Assembly: GCA_964650405.1 (NCBI GenBank)
Contig: CAZYTO010000335.1
Span: forward strand, 1 to 5,208
Source: CAZYTO01 sp964650405
Lineage (GTDB): Bacteria; Acidobacteriota; Thermoanaerobaculia; Gp7-AA8
Direction: 5' to 3'
Length of the DNA: 5,208 bases
A program made the position numbers and the translations under genes. Under the pieces are notes generated by a model that was given only the letters and a program-made list of their open reading frames with translations, had not been told where the DNA came from and searched no databases. Below, piece by piece: positions 1 to 3,841 of the stretch (position 1 is its first letter; the number at the start of each line of letters is the position of its first letter).

Positions 1-370
1 CATGCTGGTGGACACGCTGCTCCCGGACGAGAAGGGCTCCTTCGTCGCGGCACTGTTCCGATCCTTCGATGAGCCAGAGATCGATCTGGTCGGGGCGGTG
101 GCGGCGCGGCTTGATCGGCAGGTGCACCTCGGCGTCGTCCACGAGATGGCCGGGGTGCACGTGGAAGAAGCGGGCCAGGAGCAGCCGGGTCGTGCTGGTG
201 AGGTCCGGCCGGGCCCCGCTCTCGAGCTGCGAGAGATAGGACTGGCTGATCTTGCCTCCCAGCTCGTCACGGATGGCCGCCGCGACTTCCGTCTGCGTCA
301 GCTCGCGATTGAGCCCGCGCGACGCCCCTTCCAGGACGCGGAGTTGAGTGAGCTTCACTCCGAGTTTCAT
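1..370 (-). CDS. XRE-family helix-turn-helix transcriptional regulator (partial, C-terminus off the window)
   Basis: The minus strand reads as an open frame of 123 codons from an ATG at 370-368 to the window edge. The start of the protein is MKLGVKLTQLRVLEGASRG. Residues about 22-55 form a Cro/C1-type HTH: LTQTEVAAAI supplies the first helix, and KISQSYLSQLESGARP (40-55) the turn and recognition helix with the typical S-x-x-Y-L-S-Q-L-E-S-G pattern. Residues 57-80 continue as helices 4-5 (RLLLARFFHVHPGHLVDDA), as in XRE proteins. The remainder (from about 93, QIDLWLIEG) probably begins a helical C-terminal region whose role cannot be read. It presumably binds DNA as a dimer and may repress its own promoter, since a direct repeat overlaps that promoter. 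No Shine-Dalgarno is visible and the leader is predicted to be only a few nucleotides. The overlapping plus-strand ORF at 2-376 is a shadow. The family call is firm; the regulon is unknown. Confidence 0.88.
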   Translation of the reverse strand, partial: MKLGVKLTQLRVLEGASRGLNRELTQTEVAAAIRDELGGKISQSYLSQLESGARPDLTSTTRLLLARFFHVHPGHLVDDAEVHLPIKPRRHRPDQIDLWLIEGSEQCRDEGALLVREQRVHQH

Positions 371-372
371 TG

Positions 373-402
373 CTGATTGCAATATATGTCTGATTGCAAT
401 AT
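373..402. promoter_or_regulatory. 13-bp direct repeat with palindromic cores, putative autoregulatory operator
   Basis: CTGATTGCAATAT occurs perfectly twice, at 373-385 and 390-402, with a 17-bp period. Each copy contains the perfect palindrome ATTGCAAT (376-383 and 393-400). One copy covers the -10 box and predicted start of the XRE gene, and the other lies in its -35/-10 spacer. Occupancy would block RNA polymerase. The natural candidate ligand is the XRE protein itself; binding is inferred and not shown. The divergent ATPase gene at 516 could also be influenced. Confidence 0.6.
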
Positions 403-409
403 TTGGCAA
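381..409 (-). promoter_or_regulatory. Sigma70-like promoter of the XRE regulator
   Basis: Read on the minus strand, TTGCCA (409-404) is followed after exactly 17 nt by TATATT (386-381), a near-consensus -35/-10 pair in an AT-rich island within GC-rich DNA. The expected start is the A at about position 374, leaving about 4 nt before the ATG at 370. The transcript would therefore be nearly leaderless, which agrees with the absence of a Shine-Dalgarno. The start-site position is inferred from spacing only. Confidence 0.72.
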
Positions 410-460
410 GATACCGGGCAATGCTCTTGGAAGGCAAGGGGTTACTCGCCCGTCAAGGAG

Positions 461-508
461 CGATCAGCGTCCATCGATCAGCGACCAGCGACCAGCGACC
501 AGCGATAA
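461..508 (+). repeat. Short heptamer tandem repeat array upstream of the ATPase gene
   Basis: An isolated CGATCAG unit (461-467) is followed by CGATCAG (475-481) and three perfect CGACCAG units in tandem (482-488, 489-495, 496-502), then a degenerate CGATAAT. The array ends about 8 bp before the ATG at 516, where a ribosome binding site would normally lie, and no good Shine-Dalgarno is visible. A related array in inverted orientation lies just after the same gene (2010-2062). It resembles the heptanucleotide intergenic repeats known from some bacteria (for example STRR elements of cyanobacteria); function unknown. Confidence 0.8.
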
Positions 509-515
509 TTGACGA

Positions 516-2009
516 ATGTCCCATCGCCGCTCCGTCCATGATCTGAAAAGCCTCGTCCTCTCCTTCCACTCCCTCATCGTCATCGAGACGGTGGAGGAGG
601 AGCGGGTCCAGGCCCTGCTGCATGAAGTGGCCATGGACCTGCGGCTTTCCTTCTACGAGTGGTCGCTGACCAGCGGCCTGGCCCGCACCCACCTCGCCTC
701 TGCCGTCGAAGGGACCCAGGATCCGCTCTCCGCGCTTCGTCACATCGGTGAGATCGAGCACACCAACGCGGTCTTCCTGCTGAAAGACATGGCCCCGCAC
801 CTTTCCAATGTGAACCTCGGGCGGCAGATCCGGGAACTGGCGCAGAAGCTGGCCTCCTGCCATTCGACGATCGTCCTCACCGGAGACCCCGTGGAGCTCC
901 CGAAGGACCTGGAGTCGCTGGCGGTCCGCTTCCACATGGAGTTGCCGGACGACGACGGGCTGGGCGGTGGGGTGCGCAGCGTGGTCGAAGCCTTCAGCGC
1001 GCGGCAGGGCGTGCGCGTCGAGCTCACCCGCGAGGAAGCGCAGCGTCTCGTGCACGCCCTCTCCGGCCTCACCCTGGCCCAGGCCCGGCAGGTCATCGCC
1101 CAGACCCTCGTCGACGACAACCGGCTCACCTCGGACGACATCCAGAAGGTCATCCGCTGCAAGGGGGAGATCATCCAGCGCGGCGGCGTGCTGGAGTTTT
1201 TCCCACCCGATACGAACGGCTTTCAGCTCGGCGGCTTCACGCGGCTGAAAACGTGGCTTGCTGATGCGCGCCTCGGCTTCACACCCGAGGCCAAAGCCAT
1301 GAACCTCGAGCCGCCGAAAGGCGTGCTGGTGGTGGGAGTGCAGGGCTGCGGCAAGTCGATCTCAGCGAAATTCATCGCCCACGAGTGGGGTCTGCCGCTG
1401 CTCAAGCTCGACGCGGGGCGGCTGTACGAGAAGTACGTCGGCGAGTCGGAAAAGAACCTGCGCAAGGCCATGTCCCTGGCCGAGGCCATGGCGCCGGTCG
1501 TGCTCTGGATCGACGAGATCGAGAAGGTCTTCTCCCAGACGGGCGGCAATGACGCCGACGGAGGGCTTTCCCAGCGGCTCTTCGGCGCGTTCCTCACCTG
1601 GCTGCAGGAAAAGAAGGAGGAGGTCTTCGTCGTCGGAGCCGCCAACGATCTCTTCAACGTCCCGCCCGAGCTGCTGCGCAAGGGACGCTTCGACGAGATC
1701 TTCTTCGTCGACCTGCCCACGCCCGAAGAACGGCAGAGCATCCTCAGCATTCACCTCTCCCTGCGGAAGCAGGACCCCCGGTCCTTCGACCTGGTCAAGA
1801 TGGCCGCGGCCACGGAAGGCTTCAGCGGCGCCGAGCTCGAACAGGCCATCATCTCCGCGCTCTACCGCACCCTTCATCGCAAGGAGAAGCTCTCGACGGA
1901 GGCCGTCATCGAAGCAGCAGCAGCCACCGTCCCCCTCTCCGTCGCCCGCCGCGAGGACATCGAGCGAATCCGCAGCATGGCCGCCGGCCGCTTCACGCCG
2001 GTGAGGTAG
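516..2009 (+). CDS. Ycf46-like AAA+ ATPase
   Basis: This is a complete 497-residue protein, the usual length for Ycf46-type ATPases. Residues 8-145 form an N-terminal region typical of that family, a degenerate RecA-like fold with LIVIETVEEERV at 20-31 and NAVFLLKD at 84-91. The C-terminal AAA+ module shows Walker A GVQGCGKS (274-281), YVGESEKN (307-314), Walker B VVLWIDE (328-334), sensor-1 Asn377, arginine-finger candidates Arg388 and Arg391 in LLRKGRFDE, and lid motif GFSGAELE (435-442). All residues needed for ATP hydrolysis are present. No membrane segment or protease domain follows, so it is not FtsH; it is probably cytoplasmic. In cyanobacteria and plastids Ycf46 has been linked to inorganic-carbon use, but its biochemical role is not established, and nothing nearby suggests photosynthesis. 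The start at 516 fits the family N-terminus although no Shine-Dalgarno is seen. It is divergent from the XRE gene, convergent with folE, and bracketed by inverted heptamer repeats. Confidence 0.9.
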   Translation: MSHRRSVHDLKSLVLSFHSLIVIETVEEERVQALLHEVAMDLRLSFYEWSLTSGLARTHLASAVEGTQDPLSALRHIGEIEHTNAVFLLKDMAPHLSNVNLGRQIRELAQKLASCHSTIVLTGDPVELPKDLESLAVRFHMELPDDDGLGGGVRSVVEAFSARQGVRVELTREEAQRLVHALSGLTLAQARQVIAQTLVDDNRLTSDDIQKVIRCKGEIIQRGGVLEFFPPDTNGFQLGGFTRLKTWLADARLGFTPEAKAMNLEPPKGVLVVGVQGCGKSISAKFIAHEWGLPLLKLDAGRLYEKYVGESEKNLRKAMSLAEAMAPVVLWIDEIEKVFSQTGGNDADGGLSQRLFGAFLTWLQEKKEEVFVVGAANDLFNVPPELLRKGRFDEIFFVDLPTPEERQSILSIHLSLRKQDPRSFDLVKMAAATEGFSGAELEQAIISALYRTLHRKEKLSTEAVIEAAAATVPLSVARREDIERIRSMAAGRFTPVR

Positions 2010-2062
2010 TCGCCGATTCGCTTAATCGCTTATTCGCTGGTCGCTGTTCGTTTAACTATTCG
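2010..2062 (-). repeat. Degenerate heptamer/octamer repeat array between convergent genes, inverted copy of the 461-508 family
   Basis: On the plus strand TCG triplets recur at 2010, 2018, 2026, 2034, 2041 and 2048 (steps of 8, 8, 8, 7, 7), mostly as ATTCGCT, AATCGCT and GGTCGCT units. On the minus strand these read CGACCAG and CGAATAA, the same family as upstream of the ATPase gene. CGCTGGTCGCTG (2035-2046) is the exact reverse complement of the 12-mer at 479-490, which recurs at 486-497 and 493-504. The array fills the 46-bp gap between the convergent ATPase and folE stops and runs into the folE stop codon. No conventional GC-stem-plus-T-run terminator is seen here, so the array may be what separates the two transcripts; this is inference. 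Confidence 0.7.
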
Positions 2063-2727
2063 CGCTGCCCCCGCCGGTTCACGATCGACATGAACTCGAC
2101 GCGTGTGCGCTCCTCGTTGAGGAACTCGCCGCGGAGGACGTTGGTCTCCATGAACGACGACTCCTGTTCCACGCCGCGCATGACCATGCACATGTGAACG
2201 CCGCCGAGCCAGACGCCGAGGCCTCGCGGCTCGAGGATGCGCTGGATGGTGTCAGCCACGTCGTGGGCCAGGTGCTCCTGCGACTGCAGCCGGCGCATGT
2301 GCACTTCCACGATGCGGGGGATCTTCGAGGCGCCGATGATCATCTTCTCCGGGATGTAGCCCACGATGAACCGGCCGAAGAACGGCAGGATGTGGTGGGC
2401 GCAGAGGGTCTTGTACGTCCCGCCGATGACGACCATGTTCTGGCAGTTCGAGTCGGCCGCGGAACAGGCCTTGCGGAAGAGCGTGGTCAGCTTCTTCACG
2501 TCGGTGTAGTCGTAGCCGCTGGTCATGGTCACGAGCGACTCCGCCCAGCGCCTTGGCGTATCGCGCAGGTTCTCGTCGTCGAGATCGACGTGCAGCAGGC
2601 GCAGCGCCTCGTGGAGGTGGCGTTGCAGCGCCTCCCGATCGACCGTCGGGCGGGGCGAGGTGAGCAGCCCGCGCTCGTCGATCAGCGTGTCGAGGTCGGG
2701 AGTGAGAGTGAGCGCGGAGTCTTTCAT
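2056..2727 (-). CDS. folE: GTP cyclohydrolase I (FolE, type IA)
   Basis: The 223-residue protein matches the usual FolE length. It converts GTP to 7,8-dihydroneopterin triphosphate, the first step of tetrahydrofolate synthesis and also a precursor source for other pterins and queuosine-type deazapurines. The zinc ligands are visible as Cys109 and His112 in CAHH and Cys180 in HMC. His111, His178, Gln150 and Glu151 match the E. coli active-site residues His112, His179, Gln151 and Glu152 with a constant offset of one. Other family blocks are LPFFGRFIVGYIPE (114-127), ASKIPRIVE (133-141) and MCMVMRGVEQ (179-188). The in-frame ORF extends upstream to 2862, but residues before the ATG at 2727 lack family similarity and run through a non-coding region including the terminator hairpin, so the 2727 start is chosen. 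No strong Shine-Dalgarno is visible there; a TACACT -10-like box (2742-2737 on the minus strand) has no convincing -35. Confidence 0.96.
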   Translation of the reverse strand: MKDSALTLTPDLDTLIDERGLLTSPRPTVDREALQRHLHEALRLLHVDLDDENLRDTPRRWAESLVTMTSGYDYTDVKKLTTLFRKACSAADSNCQNMVVIGGTYKTLCAHHILPFFGRFIVGYIPEKMIIGASKIPRIVEVHMRRLQSQEHLAHDVADTIQRILEPRGLGVWLGGVHMCMVMRGVEQESSFMETNVLRGEFLNEERTRVEFMSIVNRRGQRE

Positions 2728-2747
2728 GTCGGAGCTAGTGTAATGGC

Positions 2748-2817
2748 GATTGGCGGAATGCCCGGAAACGCACCGGGGAGTGTGCCCAAATCGTTTGAGG
2801 ATTGGCCATTCCCGGAA
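2748..2817. repeat. Imperfect direct repeat upstream of folE
   Basis: GATTGGC followed by CCCGGAA occurs twice: 2748-2754 with 2761-2767 (6-nt gap, GGAATG), and 2800-2806 with 2811-2817 (4-nt gap, CATT). The copies lie 20-90 bp upstream of the folE start, a plausible place for regulator sites. No known regulator motif is recognised, and the repeat could be chance in GC-rich DNA. The remainder of the 159-bp folE upstream region holds only the terminator of the preceding gene. Confidence 0.35.
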
Positions 2818-2830
2818 GGAGTGCATACGA

Positions 2831-2857
2831 AAGGGGCCGGCAAACCGCCGGCCCCTT
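2831..2857 (-). terminator. Intrinsic terminator hairpin after the secreted-protein gene
   Basis: A perfect 11-bp stem (AAGGGGCCGGC at 2831-2841 with GCCGGCCCCTT at 2847-2857) encloses a 5-nt loop. Read on the minus strand it begins 30 nt after the stop codon at 2887 and ends in a short TTT run followed by CGT, so the U-tract is weak but the stem is very strong. It insulates folE from readthrough. On the plus strand no T-run follows, so it is assigned to the minus strand. Confidence 0.85.
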
Positions 2858-2886
2858 CGCATGAGATGGCTCGCAGAGCGGAACGG

Positions 2887-3546
2887 TTACCGGAGACCGT
2901 CGATACGCCAGGCCTCGAATTCGCCGTTGTCCCAGCGGCCGCCGAGGACGACCCGGTCCCCAGGCCGCAGGTCGCGGAGCGACCGGTCGCGCATGTCCAC
3001 GCGGATGATGCGGTCGTGATCCCGCAGCCACAGCACGTTCATGCGGTAGCTGACTCTCTCCACCACGCCGCGGACTTCCATCCGGCCAGGCGCCCAGGCG
3101 CCGCCCTGTGTCACGTAACCCGGCGTGCCGTAGCCGTAGCCCGGGACGCGGAGGTCCGGCGTCAGGTAACCGGACCCATTCGGCCAGGCCACGGAGTCGA
3201 CGAAGATGCTGCCGTCGCGATAGACGCCGCCGAGGTGAATGTTCAGGCCGATGCTCAGGTTGCGGCCGATGCGGGCGGCGGGCACCCAGAACGAGCCCGG
3301 CTCGTCCTCGAGGTAGATGCGGTAGCCTTCGCGCTCCCGCGTGAAGTTGCGGATGCGCCCGTCGCGCTCGATGCGGTCGTTCTCCCGGTACTCATGGTCG
3401 CGGTAATCGCGGTTGTCGCGGTTGTAATCGCGGCCGCGATCCCAGCGGTCCTGCTGCGGTGCTGCGAACGACGGTGCCGCGCTCAGGAGCAGCGCGACGG
3501 CACTCGCTCCCAGGAATGTAAATGTCGATCTTTTTCTCGTCTTCAT
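2887..3546 (-). CDS. Secreted Arg-rich protein with two similar OB/beta-like domains, function unknown
   Basis: The 219-residue product begins MKTRKRSTFTFLGASAVALL, a Sec signal peptide (basic n-region 2-6, hydrophobic core about 11-24, AXA-like site near SFA-A at 26-29). A charged low-complexity linker follows (31-62) with RD/NRD/YRD repeats. Two segments then resemble each other: about 62-121 (GRIRNF...GYRIYLED...IGLNIHLGGVYRDGSIFVDSVAW) and about 159-217 (GVVERV...VLWLRD...LRPGDRVVLGGRWDNGEFEAWRIDGL). The spacing suggests a duplicated small beta-barrel, OB-like. A G/Y/P-rich hinge (122-158) joins them. The predicted mature chain has no cysteine and no lysine but about 33 arginines in some 191 residues. 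It is probably periplasmic or extracellular. The start at 3546 is chosen over an in-frame ATG at 3567 because GGAGGT lies 6 nt upstream and the signal peptide starts there. No family name is recognised with confidence; the OB-fold assignment is tentative. Confidence 0.82.
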   Translation of the reverse strand: MKTRKRSTFTFLGASAVALLLSAAPSFAAPQQDRWDRGRDYNRDNRDYRDHEYRENDRIERDGRIRNFTREREGYRIYLEDEPGSFWVPAARIGRNLSIGLNIHLGGVYRDGSIFVDSVAWPNGSGYLTPDLRVPGYGYGTPGYVTQGGAWAPGRMEVRGVVERVSYRMNVLWLRDHDRIIRVDMRDRSLRDLRPGDRVVLGGRWDNGEFEAWRIDGLR

Positions 3547-3552
3547 GTCATG

Positions 3553-3558
3553 ACCTCC
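3553..3558 (-). promoter_or_regulatory. Strong ribosome binding site GGAGGT that sets the start of the secreted protein
   Basis: On the minus strand GGAGGT is separated by 6 nt (CATGAC) from the ATG at 3546. A nearer ATG inside that spacer is in another frame and stops immediately (ATG ACA TGA). This supports 3546 over the upstream in-frame ATG at 3567. No clear -35/-10 pair for this gene was found further upstream. Confidence 0.8.
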
Positions 3559-3651
3559 ATCTGCCAACTAATGCAGACTAGGCGCCCAACCGGCGAGTCG
3601 CTCAAAGCGCATCAGAGCGCCACGAGAGGCATTTCCACGCGACGAACGGCA

Positions 3652-3719
3652 CCGGCAGGCATGACCTGGCGGCCGGAGGTGTCTCCCCGACGCCGGCAGG
3701 TGTCCCCTGGTATGGACAC
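3652..3719. repeat. Phased CCGGCAGG repeats and GTGTCC/GGACAC inverted repeat in the divergent intergenic region
   Basis: CCGGCAGG occurs at 3652-3659 and 3693-3700 with a one-base-shorter CCGGAGG at 3673-3679, so copies recur every 20-21 bp, about two helical turns. The last two are each followed by TGTC (GGTGTC at 3678-3683 and 3699-3704). A 6-bp inverted repeat GTGTCC (3700-3705) / GGACAC (3714-3719) with an 8-nt gap adjoins them. They lie between the secreted-protein and acyl-CoA dehydrogenase genes and may be regulator sites. The rest of this 295-bp region, apart from the promoter and operator entries, shows nothing recognisable. Confidence 0.4.
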
Positions 3720-3747
3720 TGCTTTTACGGGCACACGCGAGCGTCCG

Positions 3748-3777
3748 TTGACAACTGAATGAGCATTCATTCATACT
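3748..3777 (+). promoter_or_regulatory. Sigma70-like promoter of the acyl-CoA dehydrogenase gene
   Basis: A perfect TTGACA -35 (3748-3753) is followed after 18 nt by CATACT (3772-3777), four of six matches to the -10 consensus. Transcription would start near 3784, about 58 nt before the ATG at 3842. The spacer between the two boxes is almost wholly occupied by the inverted-repeat operator, the arrangement expected of a promoter controlled by steric repression. Confidence 0.7.
3756..3773. promoter_or_regulatory. FadR-type (TetR-family) operator, perfect 7-4-7 inverted repeat
   Basis: TGAATGA (3756-3762) and TCATTCA (3767-3773) are perfect reverse complements separated by GCAT. The published operator consensus of Bacillus subtilis FadR, the TetR-family repressor of beta-oxidation genes released by long-chain acyl-CoA, has the same two 7-bp arms and the same 4-bp spacing. 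The site sits in the promoter spacer directly upstream of an acyl-CoA dehydrogenase gene, so motif, position and target function agree. The regulator gene itself is not in this window; its identity is inferred. Confidence 0.8.
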
Positions 3778-3780
3778 ACC

Positions 3781-3810
3781 TTGAATCCCGATTCCATCGG
3801 GTTGAATCAC
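3781..3810 (+). promoter_or_regulatory. 5'-UTR hairpin flanked by direct repeats
   Basis: CCCGAT (3787-3792) and ATCGGG (3796-3801) form a 6-bp stem with a 3-nt loop, a few nucleotides after the predicted transcription start. TTGAATCNCG occurs at 3781-3790 and again at 3802-3811, 21 bp apart, overlapping and following the stem. It could protect the 5' end of the mRNA or be a second protein site; no T-run follows, so it is not a terminator. Confidence 0.4.
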
Positions 3811-3826
3811 GTAACCGTCACCCGGC

Positions 3827-3832
3827 AAGGAG
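3827..3832 (+). promoter_or_regulatory. Ribosome binding site AAGGAG of the acyl-CoA dehydrogenase
   Basis: AAGGAG lies 9 nt before the ATG at 3842 and fixes this start. The competing plus-strand ORF from 3781 is in another frame and lacks any family similarity. Confidence 0.8.
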
Positions 3833-3841
3833 CTGCTGACC

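Noticed and set aside
2..376. Plus-strand ORF over the XRE gene
   Set aside because: The minus strand encodes a clear HTH protein with a promoter; the plus frame has no recognisable domain.
461..508. Heptamer array as a CRISPR or origin iteron array
   Set aside because: Units are 7 bp with no spacers, only about five copies, and no cas, replication-initiator or partition gene nearby.
453..1055. 200-codon minus-strand ORF opposite the ATPase N-terminus
   Set aside because: It has no domain and its end reads through the heptamer array (repeated SLVADRW-like residues), so it is a shadow.
2728..2862. 45-residue N-terminal extension of FolE
   Set aside because: It would translate the upstream repeats and the terminator hairpin, and no FolE family similarity precedes residue 46; the ATG at 2727 gives the standard length.
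2194..3762. 522-codon plus-strand ORF
   Set aside because: It runs antisense across folE, the terminator and the secreted-protein gene, has low-complexity Ala/Val/Asp/Arg composition, and shows no family motif; a high-GC codon-bias artefact.
3787..3801. CCCGAT/ATCGGG hairpin as a terminator or riboswitch
   Set aside because: The stem is only 6 bp, no T-run follows, and the leader is too short and simple to match any known riboswitch.
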